Positions 26,493 to 36,092 are shown, counted from the stretch's first letter. The stretch is 64,000 bases of DNA from Thalassobius sp965218685 (GCF_965218685.1 NZ_OZ244657.1:1984001-2048000); one strand, 5' to 3'. Notes: a model not told the origin generated them from the sequence alone. Numbers and translations: made by a program.

Positions 26493-27515
26493 TTAGTTTT
26501 TCTCTTTGTCGACCATTTTGCCGGCCGAGATCCACGGCATCATGCCGCGCAGCTTGGCGCCGGTTTCTTCGATCATGTGCTCGTCATTGGCACGACGCGA
26601 AGCTTTCAGGGTGGGCTGACCAACGGTGTTTTCCAGCATGAAGTCGCGGACGAAACGGCCCGACTGGATGTCTTCCAGAACGGCTTTCATGCGGGCTTTG
26701 GTTTCGTCGTACTTCAGGATACGCGGGCCGGTGACGTACTGGCCGTACTCGGCAGTGTTCGAGATCGAGTAGTCCATGTTAGCGATGCCGCCTTCATAGA
26801 TCAGGTCAACGATCAGCTTCACTTCGTGCAGACACTCGAAATAGGCCATTTCGGGCGCGTAACCGGCTTCGACCAGGGTTTCGAAACCGCAACGGATCAG
26901 CTCAACCAGGCCACCGCACAGAACAGCTTGTTCGCCGAACAGGTCGGTTTCACACTCTTCGCGGAAGTTGGTTTCGATGATGCCCGAGCGGCCGCCACCG
27001 ATGGCCGAGCAATAGGACAGGCCGATTTCCAGCGCTTTGCCGGTTGCGTCGGTGTCAACGGCGACCAGGCAGGGCACGCCGCCGCCTTTGGTGTATTCGC
27101 CGCGCACGGTGTGGCCGGGGCCTTTGGGGGCCATCATGATGACGTCTACGCCTTCTTTGGGCTCGATCAGGCCGAAGTGTACGTTCAGGCCGTGGGCGAA
27201 CGCGATGGCGGCGCCTTCACGGATGTTGTCGTGCACGTATTTCTTGTAGGTTTCGGCCTGCAGCTCATCGGGCATGGTGAACATGATCAGGTCACACCAG
27301 GCGGCGGCCTCGGCGATGCCCATCACTTGCAAACCTTCGCCTTCGGCTTTCTTGGCCGAGGGGGAGCCTTCGCGCAGGGCGACGACCACGTTTTTCGCAC
27401 CCGAGTCACGCAGGTTCAGCGCGTGGGCGTGGCCTTGCGAACCGTAGCCCAGGATGGCCACTTTCATGTCTTTGATCAGGTTGATGTCGCAATCGCGATC
27501 GTAGTAGACGCGCAT
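26493..27515 (-). CDS. ilvC: Ketol-acid reductoisomerase
   Basis: A 340-residue class I NADP-dependent enzyme of isoleucine, leucine and valine synthesis. It begins MRVYYDRDCDINLIKDMKVA, has the Rossmann motif GYGSQGHAHALNLRDSG, APKGPGHTVR and the Mg-binding region ETDLFGEQAVLCGG. AAGGA precedes the ATG. The divergent Lrp-type regulators upstream, with palindromes in the shared intergenic DNA, suggest leucine- or amino-acid-responsive control. Confidence 0.97.
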   Translation of the reverse strand: MRVYYDRDCDINLIKDMKVAILGYGSQGHAHALNLRDSGAKNVVVALREGSPSAKKAEGEGLQVMGIAEAAAWCDLIMFTMPDELQAETYKKYVHDNIREGAAIAFAHGLNVHFGLIEPKEGVDVIMMAPKGPGHTVRGEYTKGGGVPCLVAVDTDATGKALEIGLSYCSAIGGGRSGIIETNFREECETDLFGEQAVLCGGLVELIRCGFETLVEAGYAPEMAYFECLHEVKLIVDLIYEGGIANMDYSISNTAEYGQYVTGPRILKYDETKARMKAVLEDIQSGRFVRDFMLENTVGQPTLKASRRANDEHMIEETGAKLRGMMPWISAGKMVDKEKN

Positions 27516-27574
27516 GTTGGCGTTCCTTCCATTATGTTTCTGGGGCGGATCATACGCTTTTGGGCGGAAACCAA

Positions 27575-27649
27575 CAGATAATCCATTTTGAAAAATCTGA
27601 TAATTACGGGCTTTTCATTCGTCATACGCCTAATTATGATAAAAATCAT
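27575..27649. promoter_or_regulatory. Candidate Lrp-type operators between ilvC and the regulators
   Basis: The A+T-rich divergent gap holds CAGAT-N15-ATCTG at 27575-27599 and a perfect ATGAT-N4-ATCAT palindrome at 27636-27649. The second overlaps the likely start codon of the first regulator, as expected for autoregulation. Lrp-family sites are loosely conserved, so this is inference. Confidence 0.4.
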
Positions 27650-28103
27650 GCTTGATGATTTGGATCGGCGCATTCTGCGCCTCATGCAGAACGACCCCGA
27701 ACAGTCCTTGCCGGATCTGGCGAATCTGTTGGGAATGACGCCCTCGCGACTGACACGGCGGTTAGACAAGCTGCGCGAGACCGGGGTTTATCGCGGCCAA
27801 CGTGCGGTGATCGACTGGCGCGCGCTTGGCTTCACGGTCGAGGTTTCACTGCGCATCACCCTGGACAAGACCCAGACCCGCGCCTTTGACGATTTCATCG
27901 AGGCCGCCCGCGCCATCCCCGAGGTGATCGAGATCCAGACCTTCCTTGGTCGCGTGGACGTGCGGCTGTCCGTCATCGCGCGGGATATGCCGCATTATCA
28001 GGAAATCTATCGCGCCCGCATTCTGACCCTGCCGCATATCAGCGATATCGAGGCTCTGATGCACGTCGCCCGCATCAAATCTGACGAGACTTTACCGCTA
28101 TGA
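27648..28103 (+). CDS. Lrp/AsnC-family regulator 1
   Basis: A 151-residue transcription regulator with an N-terminal HTH (LPDLANLLGMTPSRLTRRLDKL) and a C-terminal RAM/AsnC ligand domain (IPEVIEIQTFLGRVDVRLSV). I start at ATG 27648 (MLDDLDRRIL), the usual Lrp N terminus; an ATG 12 bases upstream and a TTG at 27588 are also in frame. It overlaps the second regulator by 4 bp and is divergent from ilvC. Confidence 0.88.
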   Translation: MLDDLDRRILRLMQNDPEQSLPDLANLLGMTPSRLTRRLDKLRETGVYRGQRAVIDWRALGFTVEVSLRITLDKTQTRAFDDFIEAARAIPEVIEIQTFLGRVDVRLSVIARDMPHYQEIYRARILTLPHISDIEALMHVARIKSDETLPL

Positions 28104-28570
28104 CCGAGCTGGACGAGATCGACCGCAATATCCTGCTGGCATTAGCGCAGGATGCGACCCAGAACGCCAGCACGCTGGGGCGGCGTTTTGGATTGTCTCA
28201 ACCCGCGACTTGGCGGCGGATCAAAAGGCTGACGGATGCGGGTGTGATCGCCGGGCGCCGGCTGGATCTGGACCGCGAAAAGCTCGGATTTGGCGTCACC
28301 GTTTTTCTGGGCGTCAAGCTGGCCACCAAGGGGCGCATCAGCCTGGAAGATTTCGAACGTGCCGTCAGCGCCATCCCCGAGGTGCAGACGGTTGAACATG
28401 TGCTTGGCCTCTATGATTACCGTCTGCGCGTTACGGCCCGCGACATCGCGGACTTTGAACGGGTTTTGCGCCGCCGGATCATGACCCTGCCCGGCGCTGG
28501 CGATGTCGAGGCGAACGTATTGCTAAGCGAGGAACGCCGCCCCGGTCCGCTGGAGCCGGCCGCTACGTGA
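28100..28570 (+). CDS. Lrp/AsnC-family regulator 2
   Basis: A 156-residue Lrp-type protein starting MTELDEIDRNILLALAQDA, with HTH (TLGRRFGLSQPATWRRIKRL) and RAM domain (IPEVQTVEHVLGLYDYRLRV). The ATGA overlap with the first regulator implies coupled synthesis, so the two may form hetero-oligomers. Confidence 0.9.
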   Translation: MTELDEIDRNILLALAQDATQNASTLGRRFGLSQPATWRRIKRLTDAGVIAGRRLDLDREKLGFGVTVFLGVKLATKGRISLEDFERAVSAIPEVQTVEHVLGLYDYRLRVTARDIADFERVLRRRIMTLPGAGDVEANVLLSEERRPGPLEPAAT

Positions 28571-28631
28571 CCCTTGGACAAGGCGAGGGCAGACCGCTAG
28601 GATTTCCCGAACCCTAAAAGGAGAACCGCCA

Positions 28632-29762
28632 ATGCCCGCCTTGCTTGACACCGTGGACCCCGATGGATTGCAGGAATTTTCCGTCGTTTTCACTGACCGT
28701 TCGCTGAACCACATGTCGGCTGCGTTTCAACAGGTGATGCGCGATATCTCTGACATGCTCAAAGAGGTCTACAATGCCGATGGGGTGGCCCTTGTTCCCG
28801 GCGGTGGCACCTATGGGATGGAGGCCGTCGCGCGTCAGTTCGGGCATGATGCCCACGCGATGATCGTGCGCAACGGCTGGTTTTCCTATCGTTGGAGCCA
28901 GATTTTCGAGGCCGGGGATTTCACCGCTCAGACCACCGTCTTTAAGGCGCGTCAGACCGGCAATGGCGCTCAATCGCCCTTTGCCCCCGCACCGATCGAA
29001 GAGGTCACCGCCGCCATTCGCGAGGCCAAGCCCGACGTGGTTTTTGCGCCCCATGTTGAAACCAGCGCGGGTCTGATCCTGCCAGATGATTATATCAGCG
29101 CCTTGGCCGAGGCCGCGCACGAGGTCGGCGCGCTGATGGTGCTGGACTGCATCGCCAGCGGTTGCGTCTGGGTCGATATGCAGGCGACCGGCGTGGACGT
29201 GCTGATCTCGGCCCCGCAAAAGGGCTGGTCGGCCTCGCCCTCGGCTGGGCTGGTGATGATGTCCGCCCGCGCGTTGGAGCGGTTGGAGCAAACTACATCG
29301 GACAGTTTCGCGATCGATCTGAAAAAATGGCACGCGATCATGCAGGCTTATGAAAATGGCGGCCACGCCTATCACGCCACAATGCCCACGGACGCCCTGC
29401 GCGCATTCCGTGATACCATGGCCGAAACGCGTGAATATGGCTTTGAAAAACTGCGCCAAGCACAATGGCAACTGGGGGACACGGTCCGCGCGATGCTGGC
29501 CGAGAAAGGTGTGAAATCCGTTGCTGCCCAAGGGTTTGGCGCTCCGGGAGTGGTGGTCAGCTATACTGATGACGCCGGAATTCAGAACGGCAGCAAATTC
29601 GCCGCCCAAGGCATGCAGATCGCCGCTGGTGTCCCCTTGGCTTGCGACGAGCCCGAGGGGTTCATGACATTCCGGCTGGGTCTGTTCGGATTGGACAAAC
29701 TTTATGATGTGGACGGCACTGTGGCGCGGTTGCGCAGCGTTTTGGATGAAGTGCTGACCTGA
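28632..29762 (+). CDS. Class V PLP-dependent aminotransferase
   Basis: A 376-residue fold-type I enzyme of the alanine-glyoxylate/serine aminotransferase group. The PLP lysine lies in LISAPQKGWSASPSAG, preceded by VLDCIASGCVW, where an Asp binds the pyridine nitrogen. VPGGGTYGMEA is the cofactor phosphate region. AAGGAG precedes the ATG. Its position after two Lrp regulators fits amino acid metabolism; the exact substrates are unknown. Confidence 0.85.
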   Translation: MPALLDTVDPDGLQEFSVVFTDRSLNHMSAAFQQVMRDISDMLKEVYNADGVALVPGGGTYGMEAVARQFGHDAHAMIVRNGWFSYRWSQIFEAGDFTAQTTVFKARQTGNGAQSPFAPAPIEEVTAAIREAKPDVVFAPHVETSAGLILPDDYISALAEAAHEVGALMVLDCIASGCVWVDMQATGVDVLISAPQKGWSASPSAGLVMMSARALERLEQTTSDSFAIDLKKWHAIMQAYENGGHAYHATMPTDALRAFRDTMAETREYGFEKLRQAQWQLGDTVRAMLAEKGVKSVAAQGFGAPGVVVSYTDDAGIQNGSKFAAQGMQIAAGVPLACDEPEGFMTFRLGLFGLDKLYDVDGTVARLRSVLDEVLT

Positions 29763-29791
29763 CCCAAGGGCGTTGGGTTAGATCATCACCA

Positions 29792-30997
29792 TTAACGCGT
29801 GCCCAGACCCATCTGCATCATGGTCTTGCGTACCGGCCCCAGCGAGTAAATCGCGTTCAGCCCCATCGCGCGCATGTCGCGCAGCGGCCGTGCCTCCATC
29901 ATCGAGGCGCGGTTCAGCAGATCGATTCCGGCAACGCGGGCGCGGACCTCGGTGTGGCGGCGGCGGTGAAAAGTCTGGAGCATTTTTGCATCGCCCAGCG
30001 TTTCAGGATTGGCTTGGGCCAGCTCCAGCAGCACGCGCATATCGCCCAGCGACATGTTCAGACCCTGCGCGCCAATGGGCGGCACGACATGCGCGGCCTC
30101 GGCGACCAAAGCGACCCGTTCGGCGTACATGCGCTCGGCTACCTGGCTGATGATCGGCCAGACCGTCCGGCGCGAGGCCAGTTTCAGCGGTCCGAACAGT
30201 GAACAGGACCGCTCGGTCATTGCGGCTTCGAATTCGTCCTCGGGAAGTTTGGAAAGGCGCAGAACCTCGGGTCCAAGCTCCATCCACACGATAGCCGAGG
30301 AGGGCATCCCGTCATAATCGGGCAGCGGTACCAAGGTGAACGGCCCGCCCGAGCGGTGGATCTCGGTCGAGACATTTTCATGGGGAACGGGGTGCGTCAC
30401 GGCGAAGGCAAGCGCCTTTTGCCCATAACGCGTGGTTTTAACGGGCACGCCAGCGGCTTCGCGCATTGGTGAATGGCGCCCGTCGGCGGCGATCACCAGT
30501 TTGCAGCGCACCTGGGTACCGTCGGTCAGACCCACGCGGGCCTCGGCCTGCCGGGTGAACAGGCTGGCGGTGCCGGTGCCGGGTCGGAACTCGACATTCG
30601 GTAGCTCGGCCAGACGGGCGACCATCTCGCGGCGCAACAGCCAGTTGGGCAGGTTCCAGCCAAAGGGCTGTTCCGAGATGTCGGCAGCGTCGAAATCCTT
30701 GACGATGCGAGGCTCGGGCTGGGCCCCGCCAGCATCCACGATGCGCATTATCTGCAAGGGTGCGGCGAAGGCGTCCAGACGGTCCCAGATCCCGGCCTGC
30801 TCCAACAACGCCTGCGAGGGCTGAAGAAAAGCGGTGGTCCGCAGGTCCGAACCTTCGGCGTCCCGCTCGGTCACGGGCGGGGTGGGATCGACGCAGATCA
30901 CGGAAAACCCGGCGGCCCCAAACAGGGCCGCGGCGGTCAGACCGGCGACACCGCCGCCGGAGACCAGAATATCAACGGTTTGGAATTCAGTGCTCAT
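29792..30997 (-). CDS. UbiH/Coq6-family FAD monooxygenase
   Basis: A 401-residue flavoprotein hydroxylase, probably of the ubiquinone ring. The N-terminal FAD motif is GGGVAGLTAAALFGAAG, the central one LVIAADGRHSPMREAAG, and the family signature is AEAAHVVPPIGAQGLNMSL, where the usual GD before AAH is AE. It is convergent with the aminotransferase gene. Which ring carbon it hydroxylates cannot be read from sequence. Confidence 0.88.
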   Translation of the reverse strand: MSTEFQTVDILVSGGGVAGLTAAALFGAAGFSVICVDPTPPVTERDAEGSDLRTTAFLQPSQALLEQAGIWDRLDAFAAPLQIMRIVDAGGAQPEPRIVKDFDAADISEQPFGWNLPNWLLRREMVARLAELPNVEFRPGTGTASLFTRQAEARVGLTDGTQVRCKLVIAADGRHSPMREAAGVPVKTTRYGQKALAFAVTHPVPHENVSTEIHRSGGPFTLVPLPDYDGMPSSAIVWMELGPEVLRLSKLPEDEFEAAMTERSCSLFGPLKLASRRTVWPIISQVAERMYAERVALVAEAAHVVPPIGAQGLNMSLGDMRVLLELAQANPETLGDAKMLQTFHRRRHTEVRARVAGIDLLNRASMMEARPLRDMRAMGLNAIYSLGPVRKTMMQMGLGTR

Positions 30998-31072
30998 CTG
31001 TCAGGCCTCCTGTTCGGCAATCTAGTGCCGAACAGGGGGGCATTCCAAGCGGCATCCTGTCATCCCCGCGCT

Positions 31073-31276
31073 TTACCCGCGCGAAATGATGATCAGCATC
31101 AGGTACATCACCGGCACCAGGGCCAGGGCAGGGATGTAAAGGCCCGGAATTCCAAAGAAAAACACCGAGGCACCCCAAGCCACGACGGCCAGAAGGGTGA
31201 TCAGAAGAATCATGATCTCGGTCGAGATTTTCTTGGCGGGGGCGGCCGGAGCGGCCGAGGCATCAATCGCAGACAT
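31073..31276 (-). CDS. Small two-helix membrane protein
   Basis: A 67-residue protein (MSAIDASAAPAAPAKK) with two hydrophobic segments, IMILLITLLAVVAWGASVFFF and LALVPVMYLMLIII. AGGAAA lies 9 bases before this ATG; another ATG two codons upstream gives 69 residues. No family recognised. Confidence 0.7.
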   Translation of the reverse strand: MSAIDASAAPAAPAKKISTEIMILLITLLAVVAWGASVFFFGIPGLYIPALALVPVMYLMLIIISRG

Positions 31277-31390
31277 GTGCATTTCCTGTTGGTTAGTGGT
31301 CGCGCTGATGTAACATTCGTCTTTTTGAATTAAATGGTTCGGATTGCCGCAGTGCGGCGAGATGTCCGGCTCAAATTTTCGTTAAGGCCG

Positions 31391-32035
31391 TCAGGTCAGC
31401 CGTGACAGGAATTCGCCCAGGTCATCGGTGTGATGGTGGATATGTTCGGCATGGTGCGGATCAGGGGCTACATGCACGGTGCGCATCCCCATGGCATGCG
31501 GGGCGGCCAAGTTGCGCGGGTCGTCTTCGAACATGGCGGCGGTCTGCGCCGGCAGCCCGTCCTTGGCAAAGATACGAGCAAAGGCCTCGGGTTCAGGTTT
31601 GGGCAGAAAACCGGCATCCTCGACGCCGTAGACTGCATCGAACAGCCCTTCAAGGCCGCGCGCGTCCAGCACCCGGCGGGCATAGGGCGCGCTTCCGTTG
31701 GTATACACGACCTTGCGGCCGGGCAGGGCGCGTATCTGGTCGGCCAGATGGGTGTCTTTCTCCAGATGATCCAGGGAAATGGCATGGACATCAATCAGAT
31801 AGGGCTCGGGGTCCATGTCATGCTCGCGCATCAGACCAGCCAGGGTGGTTCCGTAAGTCTGCCAGTAGTGACGGCGCAGATGGTTGGCGCGCTGCTCGTC
31901 CACACCCAGCTGTTCCATCACATAGGCGGTCATGCGCCGCTCGATCTGGTCGAACAGGCGGGCATGGGGCGGATAGAGCGTATTGTCCAAATCGAACACC
32001 CAATGGGTGACGTGGGAAAATGACTGCTTAGGCAT
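31391..32035 (-). CDS. HAD-family pyrimidine 5'-nucleotidase-like hydrolase
   Basis: A 214-residue HAD-superfamily phosphatase. Motif I is FDLDNTLYPP, motif II VYTNGSAPYARRVL, and motif III/IV FEDDPRNLAAP. The sequence fits the SDT1-like/PhoN-type subfamily commonly annotated as pyrimidine 5'-nucleotidase. It is divergent from the GntR gene. Confidence 0.88.
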   Translation of the reverse strand: MPKQSFSHVTHWVFDLDNTLYPPHARLFDQIERRMTAYVMEQLGVDEQRANHLRRHYWQTYGTTLAGLMREHDMDPEPYLIDVHAISLDHLEKDTHLADQIRALPGRKVVYTNGSAPYARRVLDARGLEGLFDAVYGVEDAGFLPKPEPEAFARIFAKDGLPAQTAAMFEDDPRNLAAPHAMGMRTVHVAPDPHHAEHIHHHTDDLGEFLSRLT

Positions 32036-32149
32036 GAGGCGACGCTAGGGGGGCGCGACGAAAGGCGCAAGGGGTAAGGGTTGATTGCAGTGCATGGGCC
32101 TGCCTACTGTATCCGGATGTACGGGGTGCGGCAGAAAAAGGGGAATGCA

Positions 32150-32770
32150 GTGCAGAAGGATGCATATACGCTCATTCTAGAGGCAATCGATACCGGCGTG
32201 TACAAACCTGGTGACCGTTTGGTGGAAAGCGAACTGGCAGACAGGTTTGGCGTGTCGCGGACACCCATCCGCGAGGCTCTGCAGCGGCTTGAGACGCAAT
32301 CGCTGCTGACCCGCGACGGGCGCAGCCTGATCGTGGCTTCGCTGGATCACAACCAACTGTCTGAGCTATACGTGGTCCGCGCCGAGCTGGAGGGGCTGGC
32401 CGCCCGTCTGGCCGCCCGTCATGCCACCAAGGAAGAGGTCCGCGTGCTGCGTGATATGGTCGAAGAGGACAAGGCGCTGCTGGGCGATCCGGCGGCCTTG
32501 TCCCGCGCCAACCGACGGTTCCACAAGCAGATCCATCTTGCCTCGCACAACCGGTATTTGGTGCAGCAGCTGGATCTGGTACACCGTTCGATGGCGCTGA
32601 TGGCAACCACCTCGCTGGCAGCCGAAGGGCGCGGCGAAGACGCGCTGGTGGAACATGATGCCATCGTCTGCGCGATCGAGGACCATGACGAGACTGCGGC
32701 CTATAAGGCCTTGAAAGATCACATTTCCAAGGCCTTTGTCACCCGGCTTAAACTGGACGCGTCTGCCTGA
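32150..32770 (+). CDS. GntR-family regulator with FCD domain
   Basis: A 206-residue transcription factor with a winged HTH (LADRFGVSRTPIREALQRLETQ split over about 25-50) and an FCD domain (LYVVRAELEGLAARLAA, NRRFHKQIHLASHN, EHDAIVCAIEDHD) whose His residues bind metal or a carboxylate ligand. I chose GTG 32150 because AAGGGG lies 6 bases upstream; an ATG at 32117 is also in frame. Its 3' end overlaps the convergent glycosyltransferase gene by 52 bp. Confidence 0.85.
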   Translation: MQKDAYTLILEAIDTGVYKPGDRLVESELADRFGVSRTPIREALQRLETQSLLTRDGRSLIVASLDHNQLSELYVVRAELEGLAARLAARHATKEEVRVLRDMVEEDKALLGDPAALSRANRRFHKQIHLASHNRYLVQQLDLVHRSMALMATTSLAAEGRGEDALVEHDAIVCAIEDHDETAAYKALKDHISKAFVTRLKLDASA

Positions 32771-34674
32771 ACCTCGGCCGTTGGGCCGGGGCTTTTCAGC
32801 GAATGGCCATGTTGTGTTTTGTCCCAATAAAACGGGGCGAAAATCAGCTCGTACAGGGCTTTATAGGCGGCCAGCACCCCCAGCGGAAAATAGAAATGCA
32901 TCGTCGGCACCCATGGTAGCAAGTGCCGATGAGCCGGTCCCGAGACCGCGACAAAGCCAGCCATCATAGTGCAGATCTCGGCGCCGATGAACAGCGCGGC
33001 CAGGGTGCGAATCCACTCGTCCGAAACCACCAATGGCAGGGGATGTGGCAGACCCAGCGCGATCAGCCACAAGGACCAAAGCAGCGGTGCCAGCAGGAAT
33101 TGCGACAGGGCCGTCACAAAATGCATCTGGAAGCCCAGGAATTTAAGCGGCCCCAGCTGTCGCAGCAATGTACCGGGACGACGCATGTGGACCAGATAGG
33201 TGACCATGTAGCCCTTAAGCCAGCGCGAGCGCTGCTTCACCCAAGGGATCGCGTGGCAGTTTGCCTCTTCTCGGGTGGTGGTGTGCAGCATCTCGGTGCG
33301 AAATCCGTGGCGAGCCAGGCGAAAGCCCAGATCGGCATCCTCGGTCACGTTATGGGCGTCCCAGCCGCCCAACTGCTCCAGCGCCGCGCGTTTGAAATAG
33401 AGCGTCGTGCCGCCCAGGGGAATGGCAAAGCCCAGCCGGGCCATGCCGGGCAACATCACCCGAAACCAGGTCGCGTATTCAATGGTGAAGCAACGTGCCA
33501 GCCAGTTCTGCCGCGCGTTATAATAGTCTAGGACGCCTTGCAGACAGACCAAATCTGCGGGGCCCTCAGCAAAGCGGGCGGCGACCTTGCCAAGCTGGTC
33601 GGACGAGGGGGCGTCCTCGGCGTCGAATATGCCGATGATGTCGCCTCGGCAGAAATCCAGGGCATAGTTCATGGCCCGAGGTTTGGTCTTGGGGTGGCCT
33701 TCGGGCACCACCACCACACGCATCCAGTGGGGCAGGTCGGTCATGGCGACGGCCTCGTGCGTGAGCTGGTCGTTTTCTTCCAGCACAAGAATGACACCCA
33801 GAAGGTGTTTGGGATACTCCAGCCTTTCCAGTCGCTTAAGCAGTGCTTGCGCGATTTCCTTCTCGCGAAACAGGGGGACAAGCACTGAAATCACTGGCCG
33901 GTCGCGCGGCGGGCCTGTCTGGTTGGCGGGGGCGCTGGCGGGCTGAGGCGCAGGAGATGAAACAAAAGACCCAAGCGAGATCAGCCGCATCAACGCGGCG
34001 ATCAGCAAAGTGAAACTGGCCCAGGCGGTCAGCGCGGTAAACATCCATAGGGGCTGCCACAGAGCAAGCCCCAGCACCGCGCCGACAAAACCGATCGTTG
34101 CATGTATGCGCCAACGCGAATTGCGGCCCCAGCGGCGGCAACTTTCATCGCTTGGAACCCGTTGAGAGGCGGCTTGGGTCAATTCGTTGCAAAAGAGCCG
34201 GGCGACGCAGTTTTGCAGGGCTTCGGGGGTGGTCACAATGGGCATCACGGGCCCCAGATCCTGCCCCAGCGCGTGCAAGTCGCGCTCGAACCGTTCTGGG
34301 CGGGCGGTGGCCACATAGGTAAAGCCCTGTTCGCGGTAAAGCGGCAGGATCATATGTCGCAAATAGCTGCGCGCCAGATAGGGGGACAAAAGCGCGATAT
34401 CCGGCTTTAGCTTTTCTTCGGGGACATAACGGGCGCCAAGCCAGTCGGCGCAGGCCATGGCATAGCGTGTGGGGGTCAGGATTTTGTCGGCCACCAGCCA
34501 GGTGCCCAGATCCGCGTTCGAGCCATAGAGTTGGGATTTGGCGCGCAGCATCTGCGACGCCGACAGGATATTCAGGTCCATCATATACTGCCCCAACGAG
34601 CGCTGTGCGCGCCGGTTTGGCAGACGTTCCTGAAACGTCACAAAGATCTCTCCCAGTTGCCCGGAAAAGATCAT
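32719..34674 (-). CDS. Processive family 2 glycosyltransferase with GspE-N-like N terminus
   Basis: A 651-residue membrane glycosyltransferase. The N-terminal 20-165 resembles the MshEN/GspE N-terminal domain (SLGQYMMDLNILSASQML, LGTWLVADKILTPTRYA). Two membrane helices (about 190-232) precede the GT-A domain with DAED (351-354), TEDADLG (444-450) and QRSRW (481-485), the DxD and QxxRW motifs of processive enzymes such as cellulose synthase. Further helices follow. It may make a beta-linked exopolysaccharide; the sugar is unknown. MshEN domains of some relatives bind c-di-GMP. Confidence 0.85.
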   Translation of the reverse strand: MIFSGQLGEIFVTFQERLPNRRAQRSLGQYMMDLNILSASQMLRAKSQLYGSNADLGTWLVADKILTPTRYAMACADWLGARYVPEEKLKPDIALLSPYLARSYLRHMILPLYREQGFTYVATARPERFERDLHALGQDLGPVMPIVTTPEALQNCVARLFCNELTQAASQRVPSDESCRRWGRNSRWRIHATIGFVGAVLGLALWQPLWMFTALTAWASFTLLIAALMRLISLGSFVSSPAPQPASAPANQTGPPRDRPVISVLVPLFREKEIAQALLKRLERLEYPKHLLGVILVLEENDQLTHEAVAMTDLPHWMRVVVVPEGHPKTKPRAMNYALDFCRGDIIGIFDAEDAPSSDQLGKVAARFAEGPADLVCLQGVLDYYNARQNWLARCFTIEYATWFRVMLPGMARLGFAIPLGGTTLYFKRAALEQLGGWDAHNVTEDADLGFRLARHGFRTEMLHTTTREEANCHAIPWVKQRSRWLKGYMVTYLVHMRRPGTLLRQLGPLKFLGFQMHFVTALSQFLLAPLLWSLWLIALGLPHPLPLVVSDEWIRTLAALFIGAEICTMMAGFVAVSGPAHRHLLPWVPTMHFYFPLGVLAAYKALYELIFAPFYWDKTQHGHSLKSPGPTAEVQADASSLSRVTKALEM

Positions 34675-34717
34675 TGCGTAAGGTCGGTTAATGCTGGGTT
34701 AACGCCTGTTTGCCTGA

Positions 34718-35875
34718 TCAGGCTTTGCGTGCAGCCATGTTCTCGGCGAAGCGCTCGAACAGGTAGAAGCTGTCCTGAGGGCCGGGGCTGGCCTCGGGGT
34801 GGTGCTGCACGCTGAATACGGGGCGATCATCCATCGCGATCCCGCAGTTCGAGCCGTCAAACAACGAAACGTGGGTTTCGCTGACACCGTTGGGCAGGCT
34901 TTGGGCATCCACGGCGAAACCATGGTTCATCGAGGTGATCTCGACCTTGCCGGTGCCGTGTTCCTTGACCGGGTGGTTGGCACCGTGGTGGCCGTGGTTC
35001 ATCTTGATGGTCTTGCCGCCAAGGGCCAGCGCCAGCATCTGGTGACCCAGGCAAATCCCGAAAACGGGCAGCTCAGCCTCGAGCACCGATTTGATCATCG
35101 GCACGGCATATTCGCCGGTGGCCGCGGGATCACCAGGGCCGTTCGACAGGAAAACGCCATCGGGATTGTGGGCCAGCACTTCTTCGGCGGTGGCGGTGGC
35201 GGGCAGCACGGTGACGTCGCAACCAGCCGAGGCCAGGCAGCGCAGGATGTTGCGCTTGGCACCGAAATCGACGGCGACGACCTTGTGCTTGGGCGCGTCC
35301 TGCACCGGGTAGCCATCGGGCCAGGCCCAACGCATCTCGTTCCACTTATAGGACTGGGCGCAGGTGACCTCTTTGGCCAGATCCATGCCTTCAAGACCCG
35401 GGAAGGCGCGGGCTTGGGCGACCAGAGCTTCGATGTCGAAGTTGCCCTCGGGGTCATGGGCAAGCGCCACATGAGGCGCACCGGCCTGACGGATGGCGCG
35501 GGTCAGACGGCGGGTGTCGAGACCACCGATGGCAATGCGGCCGCGCTGTTCCAGCCAATCGGCCAGCCGCTCGGTCGCGCGCCAGTTGCTGGGCTCGGTC
35601 GGGTCCCACTTCACCACCATGCCAGCGGCAACGGGGTCGGCGGTTTCGTCATCCTCGGGGGTGATGCCGGTGTTGCCGATGTGGGGGAAGGTAAAGGTCA
35701 CGATCTGGCCCGCATAGGACGGGTCGGTCATGATTTCCTGATAGCCGGTCATCGCGGTGTTGAAGCAAAGCTCGGCCTGGGCAACCCCGGTCGCGCCGAA
35801 GCCCATTCCATAGAAGACAGACCCGTCAGCCAAAACAAGGCAGGCGGTCGGGCGAGTAGAGGACGTCTGGGCCAT
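34718..35875 (-). CDS. carA: Carbamoyl-phosphate synthase small (glutaminase) subunit
   Basis: A 385-residue subunit that supplies ammonia from glutamine for arginine and pyrimidine synthesis. The N-terminal CPSase domain has LVLADGSVFYGMGFGATG and VVTFTFPHIGNTG-like sequence; the class I amidotransferase domain has the nucleophile in FGICLGHQM and His/Glu in QHHPEASPGP. AGGAG precedes the ATG. carB is not in the window. Confidence 0.96.
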   Translation of the reverse strand: MAQTSSTRPTACLVLADGSVFYGMGFGATGVAQAELCFNTAMTGYQEIMTDPSYAGQIVTFTFPHIGNTGITPEDDETADPVAAGMVVKWDPTEPSNWRATERLADWLEQRGRIAIGGLDTRRLTRAIRQAGAPHVALAHDPEGNFDIEALVAQARAFPGLEGMDLAKEVTCAQSYKWNEMRWAWPDGYPVQDAPKHKVVAVDFGAKRNILRCLASAGCDVTVLPATATAEEVLAHNPDGVFLSNGPGDPAATGEYAVPMIKSVLEAELPVFGICLGHQMLALALGGKTIKMNHGHHGANHPVKEHGTGKVEITSMNHGFAVDAQSLPNGVSETHVSLFDGSNCGIAMDDRPVFSVQHHPEASPGPQDSFYLFERFAENMAARKA

Positions 35876-36092
35876 GGTGCGAGTCTCCTGAGGGGTGGCA
35901 AATTGCTTGGGTAATATGGTCCGGCGGCAGCGGGGTCAAGGGGCAGAGCGCGCTCAATTAGGTGCTTTCTTTGGCAGTATTGCGGTGTTGAAAACAAGGG
36001 TGGTCACGTGGCGGCAGGTGCGCTTGATCACTTGCGGCGGATTGGGTAGGGTCCGCCTCTGATGCACACCCTAGGGGATGGGAACCAAGCAT

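Noticed and set aside
29762..29791. A terminator between the aminotransferase and the UbiH-type gene
   Set aside because: The stem ACCCAA/TTGGGT is only 6 bp with no T-run, too weak to list.
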